Origin: Oleomonas cavernae
Lineage (GTDB): Bacteria > Pseudomonadota > Alphaproteobacteria > Zavarziniales > Zavarziniaceae
NCBI RefSeq assembly: GCF_003590945.1
Contig: NZ_QYUK01000008.1
Location: forward strand, 62,001 to 126,000
DNA length: 64,000 nt
Direction of reading: 5' to 3'
The notes under the pieces are model-generated. The model did not search any database. It saw only the letters and a list, made by a program, of their open reading frames with translations, and was not told where the DNA came from. Both the position numbers and the translations under genes were made by a program. Below, piece by piece: positions 8,938-21,437 of the stretch; the first letter of the stretch is position 1; every line of letters starts with the position of its first letter.

Positions 8938-9836
8938 GCAGCCCCAATGCAACTCGAGCCATGCCCGAGCCGCGCTTCGTGCGCAACGACGACGTCGACC
9001 TCGCCACCTACCAATGGGGCGGGCGCGACGGGGACGAGACCATCGTCTTCCTGCACGGCTATCCCGATGCGGCGGCTGTCTGGGCCGACATCGCCGCCCT
9101 GCTGGCCGACCGCTTCCGGGTCGTCGCCTTCGACATGCGCGGCACCGGCCAGTCGACGACCCCGTCCGGGCGTAATGCCTATGGTTTCGACAGGCTGATC
9201 GGCGATCTCGAGGCGGTCCTCGATGCCGTCAGCCCCGATCGGCCGGTCCACATCGTCGGCCATGACTGGGGCGCGCTGCAGGGATGGGAGGCCGTGCTGG
9301 GCGAGCAACTCAAAGGGCGAATCGCCTCCTTTTCCACGGCAGCCCCCAGTCTCGATCACGTCGGCCACTGGTTTCACGGGCAATTGCGGGCCAAGACGCT
9401 GGCCGGCCTCGGCCGCTTCGTTCGCCGGGCGCTGGCCTCGTCCTATATGCTCATGCTTCAGATTCCCGTCATTCCCGAGATGACCTGGCGCCTTGGCCTG
9501 GGACGGCTGTGGCCCCGGCTGGTCTCGCGGCTGGAAAGGCTTCCCGTCGCCGGGCGGCACGGTCAGGTCCGGGATGCGATCAGCGGCCTTGGCCTCTACC
9601 GGACCAATCTCCTGCCGACACTGCGCCGCCCCAGCAGCCGTTCGACCGACCTGCCGGTGCAGTTGCTGGTCATGACCCGGGATCCCTTCGTGCCTGCCTT
9701 CCTGTTCGACGGGATGGAACAGTGGGCGCCTAACCTGCGCCGTACCGCGATCGACAGCGGTCATTGGGGTATACTGGCCCGGCCCGCCGACTTCGCCGGC
9801 CATGTCGCGGATTTCGTAACGCAGCAGCGCAACTGA
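8934..9836 (+). CDS. Alpha/beta hydrolase (epoxide hydrolase-like)
   Basis: A 300-residue alpha/beta-fold hydrolase. The oxyanion-hole motif is HGYPD, the nucleophile is Asp111 in VGHDWGALQGWEA, and the catalytic His is probably His277 in DSGHWG. An Asp nucleophile points to the epoxide hydrolase or haloalkane dehalogenase branch rather than esterases. It overlaps the preceding PF10118 gene by four bases. It resembles the N-terminal half of the fusion protein at 27171-28913, supporting a duplicated locus. Confidence 0.88.
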   Translation: MSSPNATRAMPEPRFVRNDDVDLATYQWGGRDGDETIVFLHGYPDAAAVWADIAALLADRFRVVAFDMRGTGQSTTPSGRNAYGFDRLIGDLEAVLDAVSPDRPVHIVGHDWGALQGWEAVLGEQLKGRIASFSTAAPSLDHVGHWFHGQLRAKTLAGLGRFVRRALASSYMLMLQIPVIPEMTWRLGLGRLWPRLVSRLERLPVAGRHGQVRDAISGLGLYRTNLLPTLRRPSSRSTDLPVQLLVMTRDPFVPAFLFDGMEQWAPNLRRTAIDSGHWGILARPADFAGHVADFVTQQRN

Positions 9837-9844
9837 CGGCCCAA

Positions 9845-9882
9845 AACAAGAAAGGCGACCCTTTCGGATCGCCTTTCTTGTT
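9845..9882. terminator. Bidirectional hairpin terminator
   Basis: A perfect 14-bp stem, AACAAGAAAGGCGA / TCGCCTTTCTTGTT, with a 10-base loop between the convergent hydrolase gene and tRNA-Ala. T/A-rich stem ends suit termination from both sides. Confidence 0.8.
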
Positions 9883-9893
9883 CAGTGGACGGT

Positions 9894-9969
<76 letters not shown>

Positions 9970-10064
9970 GTACCGTCCCTGCCCGCCTGTTTCGCTGCGC
10001 CGTGGCAGCGTCCCCTGCGGAGCGCGGAACTTAGTGAGATCCCGCCCCCCGATCAAGAGGATTT

Positions 10065-10565
10065 TTAGCGATCTTTCTCATCGTCGAGATCGAGATCGGC
10101 ATCGACCACGTCCTCGAGATCCTCGTCGTCGAGATCTTCGTCCTCTTCGAGCAGGACGTCATCCTCCTCGACTTCCTCTTCCTCGACCGCATCGTCGACA
10201 TCGACCAGGGGCTCGCCCTCTTCGTCGGTCGCATCGGCGTCGGCGATGATGTCCTCCTCGTCGCCGCCCAACTCCTCGATGCCGGGATCTTCCTCTTCGT
10301 CCTCGTCATCGACGACGGCGCGGGGCTCGGCATCCTCGTCGACTTCCTCATCGTCGAGTTCGTCGACCACGGCGCCGGCCTTCAGCGCAGCGGCGGCCTT
10401 CAGTTTGGCCTTGGGGTCGGGCCGCACGCGGCGGGCCTTCAACGCGGCTTCGGGTTCAAAGACGGTCTCGCACTTGGGGCACACGATCGGATCGCGGCCC
10501 ATGTCATAAAAGCGCGTCGCGCAGGCGAGGCACTGCCGCTTTGCGCCCCATTCAGGTTTCGCCAA
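10065..10565 (-). CDS. TIGR02300 (FYDLN acid) family protein
   Basis: A 166-residue protein. The first 45 residues form a small zinc-ribbon-like domain with CLACATRFYDMG and CPKC, the FYDLN-type signature. The rest is a low-complexity acidic tail made almost only of Asp, Glu, Ala and Val. The TTG start at 10565 has GGGAG upstream. It is divergent from aroA, a common alphaproteobacterial pairing. Function is unknown; the four Cys suggest metal binding. Confidence 0.88.
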   Translation of the reverse strand: MAKPEWGAKRQCLACATRFYDMGRDPIVCPKCETVFEPEAALKARRVRPDPKAKLKAAAALKAGAVVDELDDEEVDEDAEPRAVVDDEDEEEDPGIEELGGDEEDIIADADATDEEGEPLVDVDDAVEEEEVEEDDVLLEEDEDLDDEDLEDVVDADLDLDDEKDR

Positions 10566-10673
10566 AGTCGTCTCCCACGGGAAAAATCAGGGGGTGGCTT
10601 TGCCACGAAGCGCGCGGTCTGTCAAAGCGAATGGCGCCGTGCTAGTAGCACCCCTCGTCGATTCGGACTTTGA

Positions 10674-12658
<1,985 letters not shown>

Positions 12659-12772
12659 GGCTTGCTGTTGGCCGTGCCGTTCGCCGTTTGAACCGCCCCT
12701 GGGAGGATTAGGGGAAGACCGTCGGAGACAACCGGCAGGCCAGGAATAGAGACTATAGGAGTTTACTGACCA

Positions 12773-14506
<1,734 letters not shown>

Positions 14507-14531
14507 TCTCGTCCATCACGCTTGAAGAAGT

Positions 14532-14559
14532 CGGGGCGCGCTGGCAACAGCGCGCCCCG
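14532..14559 (+). terminator. Rho-independent terminator of rpsA
   Basis: Perfect 12-bp stem CGGGGCGCGCTG / CAGCGCGCCCCG with a GCAA tetraloop, followed by ATGCTTTTGG. It starts 26 bases after the rpsA stop. Confidence 0.88.
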
Positions 14560-14578
14560 ATGCTTTTGGGGGCAGAGA

Positions 14579-15010
14579 TCAATCGTATTGCTTGCCGGTC
14601 CAGACGAAGACGTGACGGCTGTCATCGAAGCTCAGGTCGTGCATCCCCTTATGCACAGCGTCGCGCACAGTCACCCTCTCACCGAAATTCGGAAATTCGA
14701 TGGGCTTGCTAGAAAAGCCCTGCGTCGTCGCGAGAATAGCAAAGGCGGCGCAACCCGAAGACCCGCACCACTCGATGCCTTGCATATGGATGATCAAATC
14801 AGGGCGACCGTCGTCGTTTAGCTCCACAGTTCCAACAAGGAAATCCTCAACACTCGGCATGTCGGTATCTAACGCCTGCTCAATCACCTTCTCGACAGCC
14901 TTTTTTTGGGCGGGCGTCGGGACCTTATCCGGGGCGACCACCGTCTCCGCCGCAGCCGGCAGACAAACCCAAACAGCCAGGAAGGCCGCAGCCATTCTAA
15001 AGGTCTTCAT
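14579..15010 (-). CDS. Hypothetical secreted protein
   Basis: A 143-residue protein I do not recognise. A signal peptide (1-21, MKTFRMAAAFLAVWVCLPAAA) fixes the start at ATG 15010. The mature part has LNDDGRPDLIIHMQG, similar to an FG-GAP/VCBS-type loop, and a likely disulfide pair in EWCGSSGCAAF. It ends in HVFVWTGKQYD. It lies between the rpsA terminator and sppA on the opposite strand, so it is probably monocistronic. Confidence 0.7.
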   Translation of the reverse strand: MKTFRMAAAFLAVWVCLPAAAETVVAPDKVPTPAQKKAVEKVIEQALDTDMPSVEDFLVGTVELNDDGRPDLIIHMQGIEWCGSSGCAAFAILATTQGFSSKPIEFPNFGERVTVRDAVHKGMHDLSFDDSRHVFVWTGKQYD

Positions 15011-15162
15011 CGCTTCCCCATCCCGGCAGGCGGCACGCGCGGTGAAATACCGGGCATCGCACGCATTGATTGAATCCACAAATGCCCCTCACCGGGCAAG
15101 CCCCTTGCGCCGCCGCCTGGGCTGGTTACGCTGCCTGCGTCAACTCCAGGGCGGGCTGTTTC

Positions 15163-16071
15163 ATGAGCATTTCGGGTGGCGGCGAGGATCTGTTGCTGGA
15201 CCGGCGGCTGCTGCGGCGGCGGTTGACGCGCTGGCGGCTGCTGGCGCTGGCGGCGCTGGCCGTCGTCGGGGCGCTGGTCTTTCCCGGTGTGTTCGATGGC
15301 ACCAGCCGGCCGCACATCGCGCGGCTGCCGGTCGAGGGCCTGATCGTCGCCAATGAGGAGCAGGTGGCCCTGATCGATGCCCTGGCCAAGGACGATGACG
15401 TCAAGGCGGTGATCCTGTCGATCGACAGCCCGGGCGGCACCACGGTCGGGGGCGAGGCGATCTATGACGCCTTGCGCCGGCTGGCCGACAAGAAACCGGT
15501 GGTGGCCTCGATCGGCACGCTGGGGACCTCGGCCGCCTATCTGATCGCCCTGGGCACCGACCGTATCTTTGCCTACGAGACCTCGCTGACCGGGTCGATC
15601 GGCGTGCTGATCCAGTCGCCGGAGTTCTCCAAGCTGATGGCCGAGGTGGGGATTTCGGTGAACGAGATCAAATCGGCGCCGCTGAAGGCCTCGCCCTCGC
15701 CCTTCGAGGCGATCTCGCCCGATGCCCGCGCCGCCCTGCAAGGGGTGATCGACGACAGCTTCGCCTGGTTCAAGGACATCGTGGCCGAACGGCGCAAGCT
15801 CTCGCCCGCGGAACTGGCCGCCGTCACCGACGGCCGCATCTTCACCGGCCGGCAGGCCCTGGCCGCCAAGCTGGTCGACGAACTGGGCGCCGAACGCCAG
15901 ATCAGGGCCTGGCTCGAGTCCGAAAAAGGGCTCGAGCCGGACCTGCCCATCCTCAAGGCCGATCCCGAGGGCGAAGTTGATGTTTCAGACATCCTGAGCG
16001 GAAAAGCCTTTGTGCCAAAATGGCTTACCCTTGACGGTTTGACGGCCGTTTGGCACCCTCGCCTCGACTGA
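15163..16071 (+). CDS. sppA: Signal peptide peptidase SppA (short form)
   Basis: Inner-membrane serine protease that digests cleaved signal peptides. The 302-residue product has one N-terminal membrane segment (about 24-44). The S49 protease domain follows with [20 protein letters not shown], Ser123 in [13 protein letters not shown] as nucleophile, [13 protein letters not shown], and Lys175 in [12 protein letters not shown] as general base. The length matches the single-domain form. An upstream in-frame ATG (15070) exists, but ATG 15163 gives the natural membrane-anchor start. ihfB follows. Confidence 0.92.
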   Translation: MSISGGGEDLLLDRRLLRRRLTRWRLLALAALAVVGALVFPGVFDGTSRPHIARLPVEGLIVANEEQVALIDALAKDDDVKAVILSIDSPGGTTVGGEAIYDALRRLADKKPVVASIGTLGTSAAYLIALGTDRIFAYETSLTGSIGVLIQSPEFSKLMAEVGISVNEIKSAPLKASPSPFEAISPDARAALQGVIDDSFAWFKDIVAERRKLSPAELAAVTDGRIFTGRQALAAKLVDELGAERQIRAWLESEKGLEPDLPILKADPEGEVDVSDILSGKAFVPKWLTLDGLTAVWHPRLD

Positions 16072-16100
16072 GGGGCTATGGGCGGGGAGCCAACGGGCCG

Positions 16101-16403
16101 ATGATCAAGTCTGAGCTGATCCTGCGCCTGGCTGCCGCCAACCCCCATTTGTATCAACGCGACGTCGAACGCATCGTCTCCACCATCTTCCAGGAAGTGG
16201 CCGACGCCCTGGCGCGCGGCGACCGGGTCGAAATCCGCGGCTTCGGCGCCTTCTCGGTGAAGAGCCGGCCCGCCCGCACCGGCCGCAACCCGCGCACCGG
16301 CGAGGCGGTGGACGTCTCGGAGAAATTCGTGCCTTTCTTCAAGACCGGCAAGGAATTGCGCGAGCGCCTGAACCCAGGTGGCGGCGACGACTCCGAGGGC
16401 TGA
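16101..16403 (+). CDS. ihfB: Integration host factor subunit beta
   Basis: DNA-bending protein that pairs with IHF-alpha. The 100-residue product is HU/IHF family: [40 protein letters not shown] and [11 protein letters not shown], ending in [12 protein letters not shown]. The ISxxYQRDVE-type N-terminus and the sppA neighbour favour beta over HU. IHF commonly assists sigma-54 promoters, relevant to the Nit1C promoter in this window. Confidence 0.93.
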   Translation: MIKSELILRLAAANPHLYQRDVERIVSTIFQEVADALARGDRVEIRGFGAFSVKSRPARTGRNPRTGEAVDVSEKFVPFFKTGKELRERLNPGGGDDSEG

Positions 16404-16422
16404 GTCCCCAGGAACATCATCG

Positions 16423-16779
16423 ATGAAGCTGCGCACCCTGCTGATCACCCTGCCCGTCGTCATCGTCCTGGTGGCCCTGGCGCTCGCCAATCGCAGCCCG
16501 GTGCGCCTGTCGGTGGATCCGTTCAACACCACGGCCCCCGCCTGGGCGATCGAACTGCCGCTGTTCGTCGTGCTGTTCCTAGCGATCTTCGTCGGCATCC
16601 TGATCGGCGGCGGCGTCGCCTGGGTCGCGGGGATGCGGCGCCGGGTCGTGCTCAAGCGCGACAACAAGGGCCTGCAACGCGACCTGGCGGCGGCCCAGCA
16701 GTCCGCCCCGGCGCCCACTGCCCCGGCGCCCACCACCCCCGTACCGCACGGTGCCGCCAACCTGCCCGTTCCCCGTTGA
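16423..16779 (+). CDS. LapA (DUF1049) family membrane protein
   Basis: A 118-residue small membrane protein. Two hydrophobic segments (about 4-23 and 45-70) flank NRSPVRLSVDPF, the LapA/DUF1049 hallmark, followed by a basic stretch (GMRRRVVLKRDNK) and a Pro/Ala-rich tail. In enteric bacteria LapA-type proteins partner LapB in LPS assembly control. ATG 16423 is 19 bases after ihfB. Its stop overlaps the next gene's TTG. Confidence 0.85.
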   Translation: MKLRTLLITLPVVIVLVALALANRSPVRLSVDPFNTTAPAWAIELPLFVVLFLAIFVGILIGGGVAWVAGMRRRVVLKRDNKGLQRDLAAAQQSAPAPTAPAPTTPVPHGAANLPVPR

Positions 16780-17726
16780 GTGCAGCGCCTGCCTTCACCC
16801 ACGTCGGGGCCGAAGCCGCCAGCAGCGCCCTGACCTACCCGGCCCTGATCGATGCCTTGGGCGAGGCTTTCGCCGCCGGCCGGATCGAGGCGCCCCTGCG
16901 CGGCCACCATCCCATCCCCGATGGCCAGGGCCACACCAACACCTTCCTGGTCATGCCGGCCTGGGAGCCGGGCGCCTTCACCGGGGTGAAGCTGGTCACC
17001 GTGGCGCCGGGCAACAATGCCCGCGGCCTGGACTCGGTGATCGGCCTCTATGTCCTGTTCGACGCCGTCACGGGCGCCCCGCTGCTCTCGGCCGACGGCA
17101 GCGCGATCACCGTGCGGCGCACCGCCGCCGCCTCGGCCCTGGCCGCGCGCTATCTGGCCCGGGGCGATGCCCGCACCTTGCTCATGGTAGGTGCCGGCAA
17201 CCTCAGCCCCCATCTGGTCGAGGCGCACCGCGCCGTCCGCCCCAACATCGAGCGGGTTCTGGTGTGGAACCGCAATCGCGACAAGGCCGCGGCCGTTGCG
17301 GCGGCGGTGGGCGGCACGGTGGCGGACGACCTCGAGGCGGCGGTCGCCGGGGCGGACATCGTCACCTGCGCCACCATGAGCACCGCGCCCCTGATCAAGG
17401 GCGCCTGGCTCAGGCCCGGCACCCATGTCGACCTGGTGGGCGGCTTTACGCCCGCCATGCGCGAGGTCGACGATACGGCGGTGACCCGGGCGCGGCTGTT
17501 CGTCGATACCCGCGCCGGCGCCCTGCACGAAGCCGGCGACCTGGCCGACCCGCTGGGCCGCGGCGTCATCGCGACGAGCGACGTGGTCGCCGACCTGGCC
17601 GAATTGGCGAGCGGCCGTGATCCCGGCCGCCGCTCGGCCTCCGAAATCACCCTGTTCAAGTCCGTGGGCACGGCGCTGGAAGACCTGGCGGCCGCGGCCC
17701 TGCTGTACCGGAGTTTGCGTGGATGA
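16776..17726 (+). CDS. Ornithine cyclodeaminase/mu-crystallin family protein
   Basis: A 316-residue NAD(P)-dependent enzyme of the OCD/mu-crystallin family, whose members include ornithine cyclodeaminase, ketimine reductases and alanine dehydrogenase. Visible are GVKLVTVAPGNN, RTAAASALAARYLAR, the Rossmann loop MVGAGNLSPHL and VDLVGGFTPAMREVD. The TTG start at 16776 overlaps the previous stop (TTGA), and the stop overlaps the FAD oxidase ATG, so the pair probably acts on one amine or imino acid. Substrate cannot be read from sequence. Confidence 0.85.
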   Translation: MSAAPAFTHVGAEAASSALTYPALIDALGEAFAAGRIEAPLRGHHPIPDGQGHTNTFLVMPAWEPGAFTGVKLVTVAPGNNARGLDSVIGLYVLFDAVTGAPLLSADGSAITVRRTAAASALAARYLARGDARTLLMVGAGNLSPHLVEAHRAVRPNIERVLVWNRNRDKAAAVAAAVGGTVADDLEAAVAGADIVTCATMSTAPLIKGAWLRPGTHVDLVGGFTPAMREVDDTAVTRARLFVDTRAGALHEAGDLADPLGRGVIATSDVVADLAELASGRDPGRRSASEITLFKSVGTALEDLAAAALLYRSLRG

Positions 17727-18829
17727 AACTGGTCGTGGTCGGGGCGGGCCTCTACGGCCTGTCCGTGGCGCGGGCGGCGATCGCCGCCGGCCATGAGGTC
17801 ACCGTTGTCGAACAGGGGCCGGTGCCCAACCCGCTGGGCAGTTCGGTCGACCGCCACCGCCTGATCCGCTACCCCTACGGCGACCGCGACGGCTATGCCC
17901 TGATGGTGCGTGACGCCTTCCCTGCCTGGGAACGGGTATGGGCGGACCTGGGCACACGGCATTTCGTCGAGACCGGCACCCTGGCCCATTGCTTCCGGCC
18001 CGGCGACTGGGGCGCCCTCTCCGCCGCCTCGCTCGACCGCCTCGGCATCGCCTGCGAGCGCCTGTCGACGACGGAACTGGACCGGCGCTATCTCATGCTG
18101 ACGTCCGTCGGGGTCGAGTCGGCGCTGTACCTGCCCAGCGGCGGTGCCCTGCTGGCCGACCGGATCATCGAAGGCCTGGCCGACCTGGTAAGACGCAGGG
18201 GCACGCTGATTGCGCAGATGGCGGTCACCGCGATCGATCCCGCCCGGGGGGCGGCGACCCTGGCCGACGGCCGCATCCTCGAAGGCGACGCCCTGGTGGT
18301 GACCGCCGGCCCCTGGACGACCCGGCTGGTGCCGGGCCTCGCCCCCGTGCTCACCCCCGCCCGCCAGGTTCTGATCTATACCGCCGTGCCTGCGCAATAC
18401 CGGGCGGACTGGGCCAAGGCGCCGATGCTGCTGGAAATCGACCGCGACGAGGGCTTCTACGCCGTGCCGCCGGTCGACGGCTATCACCTGAAGATCGGCG
18501 ACCACCGCATCGACGGCCCCGGTGCCGACCCGGACCTGAACCGGGTGCCCGGCGAGGACGAGTCCGTTCGCATCCTCGCGGCCGCCAAGCGCCGCTTCGC
18601 CGCCTTCGACGATTACCGCATCGTCGAGGCCAAGACCTGCTTCTACACCGTCACCACCGACGAACGCTTCCGCATCGAGGCCGAGGACAAGGCCCTGATC
18701 CTGTCCTGCTGCTCGGGCCACGGCTTCAAGTTCGGCCCCCTGGTCGGCGAGCGGGTGGTCGAATGCCTCGACGGCAAGGCGCCCGTGTCGAAGCTGCAAA
18801 GCTGGGCGGCGGGCCACTCGATTGCGTAA
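17723..18829 (+). CDS. FAD-dependent oxidoreductase, monomeric sarcosine oxidase/PIPOX type
   Basis: A 368-residue flavoprotein of the DAO superfamily. It has an N-terminal dinucleotide-binding motif VVVGAGLYGLSVARAA, then SSVDRHRLIRYPYG, a C-terminal CFYTVTTDERF whose Cys306 matches the covalent flavin attachment position of monomeric sarcosine oxidase, and SGHGFKFGPLVGE. It likely oxidises a secondary amine or cyclic imino acid, releasing H2O2. It overlaps the OCD-family gene (ATGA), suggesting sequential oxidation and reduction of a ketimine. Exact substrate unknown. Confidence 0.87.
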   Translation: MKLVVVGAGLYGLSVARAAIAAGHEVTVVEQGPVPNPLGSSVDRHRLIRYPYGDRDGYALMVRDAFPAWERVWADLGTRHFVETGTLAHCFRPGDWGALSAASLDRLGIACERLSTTELDRRYLMLTSVGVESALYLPSGGALLADRIIEGLADLVRRRGTLIAQMAVTAIDPARGAATLADGRILEGDALVVTAGPWTTRLVPGLAPVLTPARQVLIYTAVPAQYRADWAKAPMLLEIDRDEGFYAVPPVDGYHLKIGDHRIDGPGADPDLNRVPGEDESVRILAAAKRRFAAFDDYRIVEAKTCFYTVTTDERFRIEAEDKALILSCCSGHGFKFGPLVGERVVECLDGKAPVSKLQSWAAGHSIA

Positions 18830-18838
18830 TCCGGTCCA

Positions 18839-19717
18839 TCACCACGGCAAGGCCCGGTAGAGCGCCTCGACCTTCTTGAAACAGGCATCGAAATCCGGCA
18901 GCTTCGGCAATTCGGCCGCCAGCGTTCCCCATTCCGCTCGCGCCCTTGCGACGACAAGCGGATCGTTGATCGAATGGACGCCGGGTGTAATCCCACGCGC
19001 CCGGCACTTCAGTCTGAAGGATTGAAGAATGCTGTGCATTTCCCTGTCGTCGAGGGGGAAATGCGTGACGAGGTAGGCGATGTCGTAGACATCCTGACGG
19101 CGGTAGCGCGGCTGATCACGTTCGGTCTGTTGCAGCAGGGCCCTGAATTTCTCGGCAATCAGATCGGTGAGGGCATAGGCGAACAACGTCGACCCGCGAT
19201 CGTCCAGTCGAACCAACTCGGTTGCATTGATCGATTCATTGAAGCTGATATCCAGGCTTACCACCCTGGGCGATTGTCCGGCTTCGATCCGCCATTCGGA
19301 CCGGTCGCCACGCCGGGCGTAGGCAACCGTTATTTTGAGGGCGGGAAACGACACGTTTGCCCCGCCAAATGGCCGGGGCTTCTCCTTGATCGACTGCACC
19401 GTCAGCACCAGATCGGGATAGCCGAGGCGGGCAGCAATCCGCGGCAGCAGGCGATCCAAATCCCCGCGCAGTTTCTCCCTCAGTCCAGGGACCGGCTCCA
19501 AGTCTGTTGAAAAGTCGATATCGGCGGTCCCGCGCAGGCTGCCGTAGACCACGGCCATCAACATGCCGCCCTTGAGGAAAATGCGGCTGCCATAGTCCGA
19601 CAGCGCACCGATCGTGGTGAGAACGATCTCCGTAGCCTGCCGCTCGGCATAGGCCGCCGGGTCGGGCCTTGCCCGCTCCACCCATCGGCTGATATCGGCG
19701 ATCCGCCCGTCAGACAT
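18839..19717 (-). CDS. AbiEii/AbiGii-family nucleotidyltransferase toxin
   Basis: Toxin of a type IV toxin-antitoxin or abortive-infection pair. The 292-residue product has the nucleotidyltransferase core FLKGGMLMAVVYGS and RGTADIDFSTD (metal-binding Asp pair). Downstream it has the AbiEii-type LTDLIAEKFRALLQQ and RRQDVYDIAYL motifs. ATG 19717 lies inside the end of the antitoxin gene (8-base overlap), the usual coupling. AbiE toxins are reported to block growth on phage infection by nucleotide transfer; the target here is unknown. Confidence 0.88.
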   Translation of the reverse strand: MSDGRIADISRWVERARPDPAAYAERQATEIVLTTIGALSDYGSRIFLKGGMLMAVVYGSLRGTADIDFSTDLEPVPGLREKLRGDLDRLLPRIAARLGYPDLVLTVQSIKEKPRPFGGANVSFPALKITVAYARRGDRSEWRIEAGQSPRVVSLDISFNESINATELVRLDDRGSTLFAYALTDLIAEKFRALLQQTERDQPRYRRQDVYDIAYLVTHFPLDDREMHSILQSFRLKCRARGITPGVHSINDPLVVARARAEWGTLAAELPKLPDFDACFKKVEALYRALPW

Positions 19718-20642
19718 TGATGGAAAGCATCCATTTTTCGGAATGGGCCGTCGCGAAATCCTTCGCCGGATCGAGAACACGGGAGCCCCCGCGCGCCGCG
19801 AAGCGAAGCCAGCCATCGGTTCGCGCGTCGCCCGCACCGATGACCTCGTCCAGCAGATAGCCGGCCCGCACCTTCACGATGGCGGCGTCGCTCTCGTCGA
19901 TGGCGGCAACGATGTCGTCGAGGTAGGTCGGTGCATGTTCCCGCCAGATGTCGATGACATGGGCCATGCCGCCGCATCGTTGCGGCGTGTCCAGCATATC
20001 GAAAAAGGTCTGGCCGATCGTGGCCAGGCGCTCGTGCGTGCCGCGCACCGCAAGCCAACGCCCCAGCCGCGCCTTGCCAATCACATCGATCGGCCGGCCG
20101 CGCACCATCGCAGGGGGACGGATAAACATCAGCTTCACGGCTGACCCGGCGGGCATTTCCGGGAAGGGTTGACCGTAGTCGGCCATCATCCGCGCGTCGA
20201 CATAGGCCCGTGCCGCGCTCGGCGTCGGCATGGTCAGGTGCAGGGCCTCCGGCCGCCGCTCGGTAAGACCCCACCGCTGCATGGCCGACAGATGGGAAAC
20301 ATAACCGAAGGGGTTGACCAGCGCGCAGACAGCCTCGGCACTGCCGCCGCCGACACTCGGCACCCGGTAGACACCCCGGCCATAGTCGGGGTCGACATCG
20401 AGCCCGAGCGTCCCGATCAGATTGTCGATGACGCGCCGCAATTGGTCGGCGGGCGGCGTCGCCGGGCGAATATAAAGCTTTCGCCCGCTTTCCTCGGCCA
20501 TCAGCCCCCGCATGAGATGAAAAAGGGCATAGGCTGTTGTGACCGGCAGGACTTCAGCCTCCAGTTCCGCAAGTACAGCCGCCACCAAACGCGTTCGTTT
20601 GGCGGGCATGGGCACAACCGGGCCTGAGACAAATCTTGCCAT
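19710..20642 (-). CDS. AbiEi-family antitoxin/transcriptional regulator
   Basis: Antitoxin partner of the downstream AbiEii protein. The 310-residue product has an N-terminal winged-HTH-like region (MPAKRTRLVAAVLAELEAEV...VTTAYALFHLMRGL). A longer domain with PFGYVSHLSAMQRWGLTERRPE follows, a typical AbiEi stretch. It is longer than the smallest AbiEi proteins. ATG 20642 has AGG seven bases upstream; TTG 20645 and ATG 20609 are alternatives. A perfect 22-bp inverted repeat just upstream (20668-20714) fits AbiEi autoregulation. Confidence 0.85.
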   Translation of the reverse strand: MARFVSGPVVPMPAKRTRLVAAVLAELEAEVLPVTTAYALFHLMRGLMAEESGRKLYIRPATPPADQLRRVIDNLIGTLGLDVDPDYGRGVYRVPSVGGGSAEAVCALVNPFGYVSHLSAMQRWGLTERRPEALHLTMPTPSAARAYVDARMMADYGQPFPEMPAGSAVKLMFIRPPAMVRGRPIDVIGKARLGRWLAVRGTHERLATIGQTFFDMLDTPQRCGGMAHVIDIWREHAPTYLDDIVAAIDESDAAIVKVRAGYLLDEVIGAGDARTDGWLRFAARGGSRVLDPAKDFATAHSEKWMLSINV

Positions 20643-20667
20643 CAACCTGCGTCGAGAAAATTCAACC

Positions 20668-20714
20668 CAGTATGCGTTACCAAGCGTCCTGAGGACGCTT
20701 GGTAACGCATACTG
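20668..20714. promoter_or_regulatory. Perfect 22-bp inverted repeat between abiEi and trpF
   Basis: Arms CAGTATGCGTTACCAAGCG-TCC (20668-20689) and their exact complement (20693-20714) are separated by TGA. It begins 26 bases upstream of the AbiEi start. AbiEi proteins are known to repress their own operon by binding inverted repeats, so this is the natural operator candidate. It could alternatively be a terminator-like hairpin insulating the divergent trp operon. Confidence 0.7.
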
Positions 20715-20788
20715 CTGATTATATTGCGAGGGACACTTCTGTCAAGGCTTGCGGCGCGCCGAATAACGATCTGCTATAAACCCGCCCC

Positions 20789-21433
20789 ATGTCCATTCGT
20801 GCCAAGATTTGCGGCCTGAGCACCCCCGAGGCGGTCGATGCCGCCGTTGCCGGCGGCGCCAGCCACGCGGGCTTTGTGTTCTATCCACCCTCGCCCCGCA
20901 ACCTGACGCCGGCCGCCGCCGCCGGCCTGATCGCGCGCCTGCCCGGCCATGTCACGCCGGTTGCCCTGGTGGTCGATGCCGACGATGCGGCGATTGAGGC
21001 GATCCTGGCAGCGGCGCCGGTGAAGATCATCCAGGCCCATGGCCGCGAGACGCCGGAACGGGTGGCGGCGATCGGCAGCCGCTTCGGCCTACCCGTGATG
21101 AAGGCGGTCGGGATCGCCGGCCCGGAGGATGTGGCGATCGCGCACGCCCACGAGGTGGTGGCCGACCTGTTGCTCCTCGACGCCAAACCGCCTAAGAAAG
21201 GCCTTCCCGGGGGGAATGGCCTGGTTTTCGACTGGCAGCTTATTGCCGGCGAGGCCTGGAAAAAGCCCTGGTTCCTGGCTGGCGGCCTGACGCCCGACAA
21301 TGTCACCCTGGCGATCCGCACGGCGGGCGCCCCGGCGGTGGACGTGTCGAGCGGCGTCGAGCGTGCCCCGGGGGTGAAGGATCTCGACCTGATCGCGGCA
21401 TTCCTGGCCGCGGTCGCGTCCGTTGAAGGATGA
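20789..21433 (+). CDS. trpF: Phosphoribosylanthranilate isomerase
   Basis: Amadori isomerisation of PRA to CdRP in tryptophan synthesis. The 214-residue TIM barrel contains the catalytic Cys in [35 protein letters not shown] (usually QLHG), [21 protein letters not shown] and [15 protein letters not shown]. It begins the trpF-trpB-trpA-accD-folC operon and is four bases from trpB. TATAAA at 20775-20780 is very close to the start, so promoter position is uncertain. Confidence 0.95.
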   Translation: MSIRAKICGLSTPEAVDAAVAGGASHAGFVFYPPSPRNLTPAAAAGLIARLPGHVTPVALVVDADDAAIEAILAAAPVKIIQAHGRETPERVAAIGSRFGLPVMKAVGIAGPEDVAIAHAHEVVADLLLLDAKPPKKGLPGGNGLVFDWQLIAGEAWKKPWFLAGGLTPDNVTLAIRTAGAPAVDVSSGVERAPGVKDLDLIAAFLAAVASVEG

Positions 21434-21437
21434 TTTG

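Noticed and set aside
20715-20788. Tryptophan attenuator upstream of trpF
   Set aside because: No Trp-codon leader peptide or alternating hairpins found; the only strong hairpin is the AbiE palindrome.
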